A stretch of DNA of 64,000 nucleotides from Odontocerum albicorne (taxonomy: Eukaryota > Arthropoda > Insecta > Trichoptera > Odontoceridae): assembly GCA_949825065.1 (NCBI GenBank), contig OX463862.1, positions 18,965,118-19,029,117 on the forward strand. Direction: 5' to 3'. Shown here piece by piece: positions 10,145 to 21,494 of this stretch. The notes under the pieces are model-generated. The model saw only the letters and a program-made list of their open reading frames with translations, made no database searches and was not told the origin of the DNA. The stretch's first letter is position 1. Every line of letters starts with the position of its first letter. Both the position numbers and the translations under genes were made by a program.

Positions 10145-10599
10145 GCATTTTCTGTCATATTGGATTCTCATAATTTAAACACTTTCATTTTAAGCACTTA
10201 CAAAAATGTCTGCAAGCAGGAAATATTTTATCGTAGTTTCGTTGTCGGTCTCAGTCATAAAACTGCGCTGCTGTAATGTTGCTGTCTTGCAGTAGACCAA
10301 ACTACCACTGCAGCAAACTGCATAATACATTTTTATAACCCTGGTGCAAAACCGTATATCACCTGTCTCTTCACACAGGTTCCTATAACCTTTTCACAGC
10401 TCGCTTGCTATAAAATTACTGTATTCAGAATTATTTTTCTACAACTGCATTTGATGGATTGTCAGCTCCGAATTTTTGCAGAGTATTGATGTAGGTACAG
10501 TTCATTATCATCACCCATGTTATCGTGGGAGCTGATGAGTAAGATCGTGTGAAAGGTGATCCAAACTCATTGACGATGAAGATCCATCGTTTTTTGTGT

Positions 10600-10860
10600 C
10601 CAAACCATCAATTATGCCACGTGTTTCTATAAAAGGCAACAAAGATTGACCTATCATTCACATCAATCAGGCTCTGTCCGTAGCATGCACGCCCAATGTT
10701 CGGACAAACTAGCATGTGTTGTGAATTATGTACATCCCCACAATCATTTTCAATGCTATTATAGTTTAAAAAACCCCATCTCTGCATGTCCACTTTATAT
10801 CTAGCATTGCTTGCATTCATTGTTCTCCAAAAAGAGTGCACGTCTAGTCAACAGGTGTTT
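10600..10860 (-). mobile_element. LINE fragment, C-terminal zinc-knuckle region
   Basis: The minus-strand frame 10608-10841 reads FWRTMNASNARYKVDMQRWG, then NDCGDVHNSQHMLVCP. This has the layout of the cysteine/histidine motif at the end of many insect LINE proteins (trp-rich lead, CG.....Q.....CP). The rest of the protein is missing. I cannot assign the clade. Confidence 0.5.
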
Positions 10861-12146
10861 TTTTAAATGTATTTATACTTCTAGAGAACGCACTTTATCG
10901 GAAGGAATCGTCAGTTTTTACACTTCCTTTATGAAACTTTTCCTGAATTTTAATCTCGATATTAGTGACTGATGATTATATTATATAAGTGCTATCTTCG
11001 ATTCTGGGCTTGTTTTACTCTTTTTTTTAACAGAAAAGTGATAAAGATAAACAGGATGTGTTGAAAAGTGTGCAATAGCTAAAAGAAAAAGCATGTTCTA
11101 GGAAAAACTAAGGTCTCCGAAACAAATGTCATAAACCTATTCAACCATGTCCAAGCAAGGATTGCCTTTAGGTATCTCATATTTTTCACTTTTCCTTCTT
11201 CACGTCATCATTTACTGTTCTTGTCGTCAGACTATAGAACCAGTTACTTGCAGCTCGAAGACTGTCACCCTAAATGGCATGCTTCAGGCAGTGACTTAAG
11301 ATATTACATCTGTTTTCAACGAAGAAACGTGTTTCTCCATAACTCCGTTTTTATTAACTTTTCCCAGTTTTTTTTTTATATTTTGTTTTATTGTGTTTTT
11401 TTCATTTGTTTTAAAGTACTTTTAGTATGTCTTGTTATTTTTAGAAATAAAGTTGTAACCTTTCTGGTCAGTTGAAAAAGATTTTCAACGTAGACATTTG
11501 TCAGACCTCCGCCCACACTGTCTCGAGAAAATTTATACGGTTTCCTTATATTTCGATCGTACACTCGTCGAAAATAAAGAACAGTTATTTTTAATTATTC
11601 TATTTCACCTCACAGTCCCACGAAATGGGGTCTGCGAATTTATTTGAATGGCAACAGGGCAAAGGGGCTAGATTAAACGAAAACGAAAAAGTTTCCTGCT
11701 GTAACTCCCGTTGCCAGTGAGAAATTAGGATATCCTGTAGCTAGGAATCACCTAAGGGGTGTAAAAGCGCGCCCTGATGTAAGGAAATAATTTGTACTCA
11801 TGTGTGTCGTCATCCCTTTGAGCTGCAATGCTTTTAGTAATGAATAGAAGCAAGCCGGGTTTTTTTGTCCCCATCAACATATGTTATATATTAAAACATT
11901 TTCACTAACCTGTTAACATGTTTGACTTGTGCATAAAATGGGAACAAGAAATTGCAATTTTGATCATTGATCTTGTTAAAAATGATCAGTTTTGTTTTTA
12001 TAATTTGATTAATTTCATGTAAGTTTTGTAATATCTATTGAAATAAAAAACAAAAAATATAAAGATAAAGTTTTCAAAAAAATAAATATACAATAATGTC
12101 TGACATAATGAAGAGCTATATTAAAATGTCTATACATATAGTACCT
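10861..12146. other. Unassigned sequence
   Basis: No coding exon or known element. The T-rich frame at 11221-11475 (+) is low complexity after its first 45 residues and is probably chance. Confidence 0.35.
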
Positions 12147-12380
12147 GGCTGTAAGTAATACACATCGAGCTTAAGAAAGAGACTGTCGGCCATAATCGGC
12201 TAACTTCGGCTTTGTAGAGCGTCGTCTCTGTCATTCATACCACACCCTAGAACGCTTGACGACTGACAAATCGCGACGGAACACGTGTATGAATGATAGA
12301 GACGACTCTCTTCAAAACCAAAGTTAGTCGATTATGGCCGACAGTCTCTTTCTTAAGCCCGATGCGTATTACTTACCTCC
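12147..12380. mobile_element. MITE with about 90 bp inverted arms
   Basis: The left arm starts GTAAGTAATACACATCGAGC and runs to TCATTCATAC at about 12241. The right arm is its reverse complement with about 8% differences, from GTATGAATGA at about 12287 to GTATTACTTAC at 12376. The short centre (CACACCCTAG..) has no coding capacity. Part of the same terminus lies at 7745. No clear target duplication identified. Confidence 0.85.
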
Positions 12381-12394
12381 GTGAACTGTACATA

Positions 12395-12905
12395 CATACA
12401 TACCATCATCCCAATTCCCTGTCGGATTAGGCAAAGAGGAAAAGTGTTATACTTTCCTGACTTGACGCACATTGTTAGCCTCTTCCACATACATACACCT
12501 TCTCATACTAATTCTACGTTTCCTTCTTTCAGAATAACTTGATTCAACCATACTTTCCATGGCTTCCTATCATACACCTTCTTTTCACATCGCACTGTAT
12601 ATGTGTTGTATTAGTCTTTCTTCATTAATTCATTCTACATACCCAAACCATCTCAACATACTCTTCTTCATCTTACTCAACACATCAACCTTAAGCTCAT
12701 ATTCATCCCTTATCACTTAATTCCGTATTCTAACATACATTATAACTCCGTGTATTTTTCTCACTGTACACATCTTTACAGCATTTATTTCGACTCTTCT
12801 TAGTATTTTTTCACATTCACGTTTCACTCCCACACATCAAAGTTGGCACCAAAATTCTTTTGTGGACTATCATTTTAGCAGATTTTGATGCTCTCCGGTT
12901 CGAAT
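12395..12905 (-). mobile_element. LINE-A fragment
   Basis: Minus-strand copy of the LINE-A reverse transcriptase end. CCCTGTCGGATTAGGCAAAG is the complement of the SAYP region, and CCAAACCATCTCAACATACT of the LRWFGHV region. CACACATCAAAGTTGGCACC is the complement of GVPTLMCG-like text. It ends next to the mariner at 12909, which probably inserted at its edge. Confidence 0.75.
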
Positions 12906-12908
12906 ATA

Positions 12909-13862
12909 CTAGGCGTATCCAGAAAGTAAGTGTACTGAGGCTCTCACGACCGGATGGATTTTATTTTCGACATGTTGACTACACTTCCGTGTAGCCTGAC
13001 CCTTCCCCTCCATAACGAGACCGGTTCGAGGTCAGTACGTTGAGAAGTGTCGACGCGACAACACGTTTCGTGAAAAATTTCAAACCAATCTCCCGCCAAG
13101 TGCGAAATAAATAATGCCGGGCAAGAGTTTTTGAGGCGCTGCAAACTCCATGGAGATGAATTTCTCCGCTCCATCGTTACTGGAGATGAAACTTGGGTTG
13201 CACACTACACGCCTGAAACCAAAAGGCAGTCTCAACAGTGGCGTCACACCTCTTCACCCTCCGCCAAAAAGTTCAAAACCACAATTTCAGCCAAGAAAAT
13301 CATGGCATCCGTGTTTTGGGACTGTCAAGGCATAATTTTAATTGAATATATGCCTCAAAGAGAGACCATCAAGTCTGCAAGATACTGTGAGACCCTAAAA
13401 AAATTGCGGAGGGCGATTCAGAACAAGAGGAGAGGCATGCTGACAAAGGGAGTCTGCCTGCTGCACGACAATGCCAGACCACACACGGCCAACGCCACGA
13501 AGGAACTGCTCGCCTCGTTTAAATGGGATGTCCTGAACCATCCCACGCATTCCCCCGACCTATCCCCTTCAGGTTACTATCTCTTTACCTCCATGAAGCT
13601 GCACATGGGTGGAAAAAGGTTTTCAACCGACGAGGAGGTAAAGGAGGAGGTGTAGAAGTGGACGGAGGGGTTGGCGGGAAACTACTTCGAGGAAGGCATC
13701 AAAAAGTTGATACCCCGCTTCACCACCTGCATTGAGAGGAATGGCGACTATGTCGAAAAATAGCTTACATATGTACTACGGTAACCACGTAATTTTTTTG
13801 TTTAAATAAAAAAAATTGTAACCTACAAAAATTCAGTACACTTACTTTCTGGATATGCCTCG
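12909..13862 (+). mobile_element. mariner element, 954 bp, with TA duplication
   Basis: Inverted termini AGGCGTATCCAGAAAGTAAG TGTACTGA (left) and the complement of TCAGTACACTTACTTTCTGG ATATGCCT (right), differing at one position, are flanked by TA on both sides (12907-12908 and 13863-13864). Full-length mariners are about 1.3 kb, so this copy has lost about 0.35 kb, mainly the part coding for the DNA-binding N-terminus. Confidence 0.92.
13131..13763 (+). pseudogene. mariner transposase remnant
   Basis: It keeps the catalytic half of a DD34D transposase. First Asp is in IVTGDETWVAHYTPETK, second Asp in LLHDNARPHTAN. The third position lies 34 residues later but reads HSPDLSPSGYYLF, so the final Asp is Gly. 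A TAG stop at 13653-13655 interrupts the reading frame. After it the frame continues through NYFEEGIKKLIPRF to the natural stop at 13761-13763. The helix-turn-helix N-terminus is missing. Non-functional for three separate reasons. Confidence 0.9.
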
Positions 13863-13894
13863 TACATACATTTTTTAGAGCGCCATATAGAAAA

Positions 13895-13960
13895 AGGTGA
13901 AAGATGTTAGTCGCAATAGGAAAAATCTGACACTTTGTCCTTTATACCCTAACCACATTT
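13895..13960 (+). mobile_element. Small LINE-A tail fragment
   Basis: AAAATCTGACACTTTGTCCT TTATACCCTA resembles the SVLSAYP-coding region of LINE-A. Very short; weak. Confidence 0.3.
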
Positions 13961-14284
13961 TTCCACGTCCACGTTACACTCGCATACTGCCATAAACTGG
14001 TTCATTTACTAATAAACATAAAAATATCATTTTACCTTCTTCCTTTATGTAAGATATTCCCATTATTTCTGAGAAATGTGTTAATACTCGTTTATATTTT
14101 ACTATATTTGTTATTTCATATCTCGCCATAATAACGTCTTAATGTAAAAGAGAGAATTCTATTTCCCTTATATTTCTCCAGATAATAAAATCTTTTTTAT
14201 GACAAACCACAAGATAAAATAACGTATTACGATTCTTATCGTGGTTTTACTTGTAGAGAATATTTTCTAATTTGCATTAATTTA
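13961..14284. other. Unassigned AT-rich sequence
   Basis: Nothing recognised. Confidence 0.35.
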
Positions 14285-14635
14285 TTTTAATATTCATTGG
14301 ACATTCACACGGACTTCTCAGTGTATTGATAAGATTGAAGGATGGGCTATTAATATATTTATTCATTGGACATTCACTCGGACTTCTCAGTGTATTGATG
14401 AGATTGAAGGATGGGCTATTAATATATTTATTCATTGGACATTCACTCGGACTTCTCAGTGTATTGATAAGATTGAAGGATGAGCTATTAATACGAGTAT
14501 ATTTATTCATTGGACATTCACTCGGACTTCTCAGTGTATTGATAAGATTGAAGGATGGGCTATTGATATATTTATTCATTGGACATTCACTCGGACTTCT
14601 CAGTATATTGATAAGATTGAAGGATGGGCTATTTT
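14285..14635. repeat. Tandem array, about 70 bp unit, five copies
   Basis: Unit TTCATTGGACATTCACTCGG ACTTCTCAGTGTATTGATAA followed by GATTGAAGGATGGGCTATTA. Units are nearly identical; one has an ACGAG insertion (14492-14496). Both strands stay open through the array (14326-14691 + and 14277-14579 -), producing repetitive peptides, but this is a by-product of the repeat. Confidence 0.93.
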
Positions 14636-14739
14636 TTTCTTTAAAACAATACAGTACGGTAAAAAATTACTCACGTAGTACATACTCATAATTAGATCTC
14701 AAAACTTATCAAAATAATGAGAATTTTTAATAAAAGTAT

Positions 14740-15075
14740 TAAATATTTATTTATTTATTTAACACTTTTATTGCAATGCAATCTGGCGGGCTTATTGCCA
14801 GGCGGCAATCTCTTCCAACCAACCAGACAAAAGTAAACGAAGCAAGTTACGTGGTCGCATAAATCATTCAAATGACTATCCATCCCCACGAAATCCATAA
14901 ACATATACGTGAGAACATACCCACGAACCCTACAAAGACGGACAATCACCCGAACATTATTTTTCATATAAAGTGAGATATCATCAATCAAAAGGAAAGG
15001 AAGGGACGGTGGAGAGGAAAGGAAAAGAAAAATCAGGAATGAAACACGTTAGATTACTGACTAGAAATTAAGAAT
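14740..15075 (-). mobile_element. LINE-C 3' end
   Basis: From the left: the tail complement TTATTTAACACTTTTATTGC, then the GGCGGGCTTATTGCCAGGCG and ATCCATCCCCACGAAATCCA blocks. Next come AAAGTGAGATATCATCAATC and GAAACACG..ATTACTGACTAGAAATTAAGA, where the coding end would be. It matches 38545-38900 closely and the + copies at 23265, 31290 and 50880. Confidence 0.85.
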
Positions 15076-15589
15076 TTTAAATAAATAATAGTTGACTAAA
15101 AGACATATCTTTACCACGTCCATTGAATGTTGCGTTTCTTTTTTCTTCGTGGAACTTTTCTACAAAGAGATCGATTGTTCAATTTTTGAAGCTTATCATT
15201 TGAAAATTTAAATTATCTAGATTTGTATTTTTTTCAATTTAATTTTATTATGTTGATTCGTATAATTGCATACTGACTTTAATTTGGTGGCACAAGTCAT
15301 CCTAGTTGGAGTGGAATGTCTATTAGAAAAAAAAATCGCTACAAAGTGTCAACCTATTTTTTTCATTTGTTCAACGTCTTTCGAATGTTGTGCCGCGTGG
15401 TTTGATTTATGATGCCGGCGTTTTGAAAACGTTGCAGTTTTCATCGTCAAGGAAATTTTATAAATAACATCTTTATAGACTAGAAAAATGCCTGAAAATA
15501 AAATTTTGTCTGAAATATATCATAAAGCTGCAGAAGCCACTGATTTCTCTAACACTTTGAGGCACACAAAATGTTAACTGAAATTTATT
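15076..15589. other. Unassigned AT-rich sequence
   Basis: Nothing recognised. Confidence 0.35.
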
Positions 15590-15930
15590 TATTTATTTAC
15601 AAATGACAAGTAATATGCATAATTTGCGATAAACCAACTGGTAATTTAATAGGACATACAATTTTAATGGGTTTGGGTTTGTTGCCTTTCATTTGTCGTG
15701 TAAACTAGGCTTTTGCCTGTATCCCACTGAGGACGTATGGTATAGCACGAAAAAATAAATCGATGCTTGTTTCCGATTTTTTTATTATATAAAACCCCGT
15801 TGCCCATTCTCATCAACCTGACAAACAGTGACACTCAATTACGTATGTATACATCACGCGAAATCAAACTCCTCACACTTCATCACTCCAGACAGACCAA
15901 AACATTCATCCCACAATATACCGCACACAA
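15590..15930. repeat. Dispersed repeat R, copy 1
   Basis: Shares long stretches with 57480-57840 and, in part, 58285-58450. Common blocks are CATACAATTTTAATGG, GGTTTGTTGCCTTTCATTTG, TTTGCCTGTATCCCACTGAG, CATCAACCTGACAAACAGTG and CATCCCACAATATACCGCAC. Probably part of a retroelement, but no coding motif identifies which. Confidence 0.75.
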
Positions 15931-16137
15931 ATAGCTCCATGAATTCTACTTTTTTATAAATAATTTATTAAATCACATGATTTAAGTCTTACAAGAATAA
16001 AAACATATTTTACAATAATAAAAAACTGATTTAATTAAAATATTGCCCAAGAAAACAAACATTAACATAAAATAAAGATTATCAATTCATTAAATATTAC
16101 GCAATAATAATATAAATATTTCAATAATAATATGACA
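15931..16137. other. Unassigned AT-rich sequence
   Basis: Very AT-rich, no feature seen. Confidence 0.4.
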
Positions 16138-16450
16138 CGTTATATTAACAAAAAAAATACTATTGCAATTTCGCAATCATAGAGGACAACCTCCTCAATA
16201 TTAGCGCAGTATATATTGAATAGGACCGGACTTGAAATAGAACCTTGCGAAAGACCCTTAAACAGTTTTCTTGAAATAAAATTCATCCCGTTTTGGACCC
16301 AAATGGACCGATCTTGTACTATCGTCTGTGGAAGGCCAATCTTCAATATTATTTTTCCTTTAGAATTGGAAGCTTAACATTATCATAAGCTTCTCTTATA
16401 TCCATAAATGTCGCAATAGTAGATTCCTTTCTAAGAAAGGAAGTTCTTAT
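16138..16450 (-). mobile_element. LINE reverse transcriptase palm fragment
   Basis: On the minus strand this carries two adjacent reverse transcriptase motifs. One is TIATFMDIREAYDNV (motif A with the catalytic Asp, coded near 16400). After a frameshift comes KIGLPQTIVQDRSIW, and then FKGLSQGSISSPVLFNIY (motif B). The YADD-type motif C is not recognisable and the fragment stops there. Layout is that of the R1/I/jockey type of non-LTR element; it differs from LINE-A and LINE-B. Confidence 0.75.
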
Positions 16451-16644
16451 ATCTGTTATCAATTTAAACTAATCGAGTAATAAATTATAAATACGAGTAT
16501 ATTAAACTATTGTGATCAGCCTTAGCAATATCCAAACAGTCAATAATCTAATAAATCTGAATTGAACTTAAAAATTCTAACAGATAAGAATTAATCACGT
16601 CTGGCAGGTACAACATATGTTTTTTATAACAAAACCGTTTTTGT
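16451..16644. other. Unassigned sequence
   Basis: AT-rich gap between two LINE fragments. Confidence 0.35.
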
Positions 16645-17045
16645 AACAAACTTGAAACAGTAGAAATGCGAATGCTTAGGTGGTCGGCAGGAGTATCACT
16701 GAAAGATAAAATTAAGAGCTCACGCATTCGTGGTATCCTGAGAGTCACTGACATAAATAGTAAGCGGGAAGAGCGACAACTGAGATGGTACGGGCACATA
16801 AGACGGAGACCACCAGACCATACTGTAAATCAAGCAATGTCTATGGATCTTCCTCGACAGCCGTCCAGAAGAAGACCAAAGAACTCCTGGATGACTCAAT
16901 GCTTCAAAATCTTACAGAGAAACGACCTAGATGAAAGCGACACCCAGAACCGAAGAATATACAGCCTGAGAACGAGAAGAGCCAACCCCAACAGCCCACC
17001 TAGGCAATGAGTTGGGACAGTGCCAGGAAGAAGAAGAAGCAGATG
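16645..17045 (+). mobile_element. LINE-B fragment (RTE-like), C-terminus and 3' tail
   Basis: Open at 16666-17010: MRMLRWSAGVSLKDKIKSSR, then VTDINSKREERQLRWYGHIR and RPKNSW, the usual end of an RTE-clade ORF. The element closes with GCAATGAGTTGGGACAGTGC and an (AAG)n tail (17029-17039). Short simple-repeat tails are normal for RTE elements. 5' truncated. The longest intact LINE-B frame in the window. Confidence 0.85.
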
Positions 17046-17599
17046 CAGGAAAGTGTCCGGTATTATGGCCGCAATCACCACTTTTATTTCCTTATACTAA
17101 ACGTATTTTTTTTAAATATTGCAAACTATCAATAATAGATGATTCGAATCCCGAATTACAGCGCACATAAGGAGAATCAACACTCTAAATAGTACTGTAT
17201 TAATTATCCTCTAAATATTTTTATTTTTCTTGTACACTATACATAGGCACAGATCATTCCGTTCGCAATTCATAACAAACCTCACTGCTTTCTAGCAAGG
17301 TAATATTTAAGAGTAATAATCTGAGAGAAAAGTTATAGCCCAAGCAAACAATAGGCTGAATGGCAGTAAATATTAACTGTGCAGATAATATGGCTGGGCT
17401 ATCAAAATCAGCAGGCGCGATATCCCCTATTTATAGGCGAGATCACTGTGGTCCAGGGCAGATATACTCTTTATTACAGCATCCCTGCTGAGGACACTCC
17501 CAGGGTATTTAGGGCCCCAGATGATAATTTATAAGTCTTATTTTTATCGTGCTAGAACAGTATGCCTACGTGTGATAAGAAAATTGAAATGCAAGTAGT
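17046..17599. other. Unassigned sequence
   Basis: Nothing recognised. Confidence 0.35.
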
Positions 17600-17895
17600 T
17601 CAGTTAAACCCCACCTCCACCCACGCTGTTATGAGGGACAAAATAATTCTCCATCCAGCGCGATCCACACTAGAAGATCGAAATCTTTGTTATTTTCTTT
17701 ATGAGCGCGACGTCACATAGTGACGAAAAAGGGGCTTCTTCTCCGTTGGCGAAACATCTGAGTGTGAGAAGAATAGTGGTGACGACGGACTATAGTATGG
17801 TCCGACATCACGGGAAAAGGGAAATGACTCGCAGCGCAAGTTTTCTTTTTCTTATTAAGGGGCTAAAGCTCCCATGTCCAGAGAGAAATTGAGTA
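17600..17895 (+). repeat. Dispersed repeat Q, copy 1
   Basis: Matches 39075-39360 over about 280 bp. Shared blocks include GGACAAAAT, CCATCC.GCGCGATC, GATCGAAATCTT, CACATAGTGACGAAAAAGG and GACGACGGA, and AATGACTCGCAGCGCA. Orientation arbitrary; no coding motif recognised. Confidence 0.75.
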
Positions 17896-17964
17896 GCCCA
17901 ATAGTTTGGGTGTACCGACGGGGAGTCAAGGAGCAAGGAAAGAAAAGCAAGTAGCGAAAGATTA

Positions 17965-18360
17965 TAAGGTTTTTCTTTTTTATAATATCCCACAATATAT
18001 AATATTTTAATTTGTGACGCGGACATATTTTCGGCACTACAAATCGAGCCTTCGGACTTCGAACCAATAGAGTAGGAACGAAGCTCTTACTTTGTTATCA
18101 ACATATTGGCTCATACAACCGCACGTGAAGAATCAATAACTCTCGCACACGTTTGGTGCTTGAGTATTTTTATAATATCCCACAATATATTTTAATTTGT
18201 GACGCGGACATATTTTCGGCACAACAAATCGAGCCTTCGGACTTCGAACCAATAGAGTAGAAACGAAGCTCGTACTTTGTTATCAACCGATTGGCTCGTA
18301 CAACTGCACGTGAAGAATCAATAACTCTCGCACACGTTTGGTGCTTGAGTATTTTTACCA
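17965..18360. repeat. Tandem duplication, about 190 bp, two copies
   Basis: Units at about 17983-18167 and 18171-18355, both from TTATAATATCCCACAATATA through GACGCGGACATATTTTCGGC and GAGCCTTCGGACTTCGAACC to CACACGTTTGGTGCTTGAGT. Only a few substitutions and one 6 bp indel separate them. Confidence 0.93.
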
Positions 18361-18416
18361 GACGAACTATTTTAACAAACTAAAAACAATTTTTATTATT
18401 ATAATATTTCTTTCGG

Positions 18417-18485
18417 TTACCATCGGGAATCACACTCGAAGCCCCCGAGTAGAAGTTAAACGTCTTAACAACTACGCCATAAAAG
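18417..18485 (-). mobile_element. SINE-S2 head fragment
   Basis: The complement of GGTTACCATCGGGAATCACA and GTCTTAACAACTACGCCAT matches the tRNA-like head of SINE-S2 at 47085-47165 (box A-like TGGC..GTTGTTAAGACG, box B-like GATTCCCGATGG). Confidence 0.55.
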
Positions 18486-18631
18486 TAAATGAAAAACTAA
18501 ACACCATAAAACATGTTTTTTTCTTCACTTTTATCCTTAAAGATTTCTCGCTCGACGTAAAAATTATTCATTAAAATTAAGTAAATTTTTGATTATTTAG
18601 ATAATTCTAAGGTTGTGCAAATATTAACACA
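18486..18631. other. Unassigned sequence
   Basis: AT-rich; the frame at 18338-18574 (+) spans repeat sequence and is not credible. Confidence 0.35.
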
Positions 18632-19897
18632 TCGATCAATAATTCCCTGGACTTACTGCTCAAACAACATTTGTTTGCCAAAATTATTCTTTATTCGTCA
18701 ACATAGTCTCTTTCAAGAGCGATACATTCATTCCAACGCTTTCCTAACTTTTCTATGCCAGCCGTGTAGAACGATTTATCTTTGGTTTCAAAATAGGCGT
18801 TAGTTTCGGCAATCATTTCTTCATTGGAGCCAAATCTCCTTCCCTGGAGCATCTTTTTGAGGTCTGCGAACAGCCATAGTCGCTGGGCGCCAAATCTGGA
18901 GAATACGGTGGGTGCGGAAGCAATTCGAAGTTCAACTCATGCAATTTGGCCATCGTTACCATCGACTTGTGACATGGTGCATTGTCCTGTTGAATGAGAA
19001 CTTTTTTCTTCTTCATATGGGGCCGTTTTTTTACAATTTCTGCCTTCAAACGCTCCAATAACGCTATGTAATATTCGCTATTAATGGTTTTTCCCTTTTC
19101 AAGGTGATCGATTGCAATTATACCATGCGCATCCCAAAATACGGAGGCCATAACCTTCCCGGCCGACTGTTGAATTTTTGTTCGCTTCGGACGACTTTCT
19201 CCGGCTGCTCTCCACTCAGCTGACTGCCGATTTGATTCCGTCCGGATCCAAGTTTCATCCATTGTCACATACCGACGCAAAAACTCCTGTTTATTTTGCG
19301 TAAACAGTGCCAAACAGTGCTCTGAATCATCAATGCGTTGTTGTTTCTGTTCCATTGTGAGCAAACGCGGCACCCATTTCAAAAAAAGCTTTTTCATGAC
19401 CAAATGTTCATGCAAAATAGTGTAAACACTACCAAATGATATCTTCAGGATGTCAGCTATCTCACGCAACTTTACTTTGCGATTTTCTATCACGATTTTG
19501 AGGGTTTTTTTTCTGGTGTAACAGCCTCATTTGGACGACCAGAGCGTTCAGCGTTATTTATGTCTGTACGACCGCGTTTGAAATCAGCATACCACCGACA
19601 AATGGTTGTTTTCGACGGAGCAGAGCCCAGATACCACTTTTCAAGCCATCACTGAATTAGAACGGTTTTTTTTCCATTAAAAAGCAATGTTTTATCAACA
19701 CACGAAATTCGGTTTTTTCCATCGTTTTAAAAATAGCAAAAGTAGCGTCACTAAAGCCACTGTAACTCAATGACACAATGTCGGAATGTCATGAAAGCTT
19801 GACACGTAACTTCTAAAGGCTGGTTCGAACTGATAATGGTATGGATTTTTTATTAGAAGCACCATCTGTTGGTTAGTCCCGGGAATTGTTGATTGAT
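18632..19897 (-). mobile_element. mariner element, about 1.27 kb
   Basis: The termini pair as ATCGATCAATAATTCCCTGG ACTTAC (18632-18656) with the complement of GTTAGTCCCGGGAATTGTTG ATTGAT. Length equals a full mariner. The flanking TA duplication is not obvious, so the exact borders are uncertain by a few bases. It carries one transposase gene on the minus strand. Confidence 0.85.
18691..19722 (-). pseudogene. mariner transposase, frameshifted
   Basis: Start MEKTEFRVLIKHCF at 19722, stop after DYVDE at 18691-18693, giving the usual length of about 344 codons. All three catalytic Asp remain: TMDETWI, QQDNAPCHKS and PYSPDLAPSDY, with 34 residues between the last two. The long open part is 18813-19493. 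One missing base near 18875 shifts the frame just after the third Asp; the correct end (LFADLKKMLQG, KDKSFYTAGIEKLG) continues in the next frame. The N-terminal helix-turn-helix region also has a stop and at least one shift (19493-19722). Confidence 0.92.
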
Positions 19898-19906
19898 ACG
19901 TTATAT

Positions 19907-20115
19907 ATCAACACAGTGTATTTCTTAATGTTTGAATTTATTTGTGTATTTCTCGGTGTTTAAATTTATTACAGTGTATTTTTTATGTTTAAATTTAAAT
20001 CAAGTTATGTTTAAATTTATTACAGTATATATCTTGATGTTTTAATTTATCACTGTGTATTTCTTGATGTTTTAATTTACGAGTATTAGTGTATTTCTCG
20101 TCGTTTTAAAGTGTT
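19907..20115. repeat. Degenerate tandem repeat, 30-37 bp
   Basis: Irregular copies of CAGTGTATTTCTTGATGTTT AAATTTAT, six or seven in all, directly beside the mariner. Confidence 0.8.
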
Positions 20116-20614
20116 TGTTTTGTTATTGCAACAGTTATATTATTGTTGCGTAATATTTCATTAATTGATGCTGTAAAAATATTGTAAACGTTTATTTTCT
20201 TGAGTAGTTTTTTTGATGTCTCAAGACTTCGCAACAGTCATTATTGTCAGATATTTTTCTTTACACCATGTAATTGCGTTGTCACATTTTGTCGAGTGTT
20301 ATTACTTTTTAGTATTTTTTAGACTCCTTTTTGGGCCTCTGTATATCTGAAAAGGACCCTGTCTCCATAGGCATGAGTAAACCAAAAGTCTCCTCGTTTT
20401 ATTATCTCGAATATAAATAAATTTCACCCAGGCCCCAATCCAACAAACTGGATGCGATGCTCTCTATAAATCTGTATGGGACATTGATTTTCACGATGTT
20501 ATTCAATTCATTTGGTCAAATTGTGTGGTTTCCACATCATTAAATGGCCAAACTTCGACCCGATTCTTATTTTTACGTAATTTAAACATTTGGTCGTTTA
20601 TTTTTTAAATCAGC
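20116..20614. other. Unassigned AT-rich sequence
   Basis: Nothing recognised. Confidence 0.35.
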
Positions 20615-20720
20615 TTTCGTGGTCTAATGATTAAATTCCCGCTAAGCAAGCGGGCTGACCGTGTTCGAATTTTTAGTTGTTCACTTTCGGACTGGTCTAA
20701 CCCTTAGATCATAATATATC
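20615..20720 (+). mobile_element. Possible tRNA-derived SINE head
   Basis: CTTTCGTGGTCTAATGATTA resembles a box A and CCGTGTTCGAATTTT a box B, 30-odd bases apart. A related GTGGCTTAGCGATAAGCCCG..GCGGGCTG arrangement occurs at 55050-55110. No tail recognised. Confidence 0.35.
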
Positions 20721-20924
20721 TCAATTGAGTGGGAAAGGAAAAGTAAATGCGATATACGAGTATAAATGAGTAATGAAATATAAAAGCAAGTTGAAGAATT
20801 ATGTTATTTTAGTAGTATCGTCAAATGACGGAAGATTTACGAGGGATAAGGAACGATGTGTAGTGATAGGAAACAAAGTCGTGTGGCACTAAAACATATA
20901 TACTCGAACCATAAAATATAATAA
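20721..20924. other. Unassigned sequence
   Basis: Nothing recognised. Confidence 0.35.
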
Positions 20925-21440
20925 TCTACTGAAATGATAGTCCCAAATAGTATTTTAGTAACAACTTTGATATATGAGAGTGAAAGATGGACGTGGAAAA
21001 AAAGGGAAAAAGCCATATAAATGCGTGGACTTAGAAGAATACAAGGAAAGATAATGTATGGCAGAATACGGAATAAAGTTATGAGGAATGAATGTTAACT
21101 TAAGGCTGATGCGTCGAGTAAGATGAAGAAGAGCATTCTCAGATGGTTTGGGCATGTGGAACGCATGAATGAACAAAAACTAACAAAACAAATATACTGT
21201 ACAAATGCAAGTGCAAGGCATGAAAGGGGAATATTTAGGAAAGTATATTTGGATCTAGTGAATATTTTGAAAGAATGATTTGTAAGAAATAAGATAAATC
21301 GTAGTTACTGTATGATAAGGTGTATGGATGTGTAAGAGGGTAAATATGTGTGTCGAGATTGGAAACTTTTCCGCTCTATTCTCTTTGCCCACTAAATAGG
21401 GAAACGGCGTAATTATATGTTTGTGTATGAAAGGAAAAAA
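20925..21440 (+). mobile_element. LINE-A fragment
   Basis: Retains LVTTLIYESERWTWKK, then RGLRRIQGKIMYGRIRNKVM, SDGLGMWNA-type text and the CRDWKLFRSILFAH-like end (21350-21395) in shifted frames. Same extent as the copy at 6151-6700. Confidence 0.75.
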
Positions 21441-21494
21441 ATACCTTACGCAGCCTCAATAAAACGTATAATGATTGGTTACAAAAATATACTT

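Noticed and set aside
14277..14691. Long repetitive open frames on both strands
   Set aside because: By-products of the 70 bp tandem array, whose unit length happens to keep frames open.
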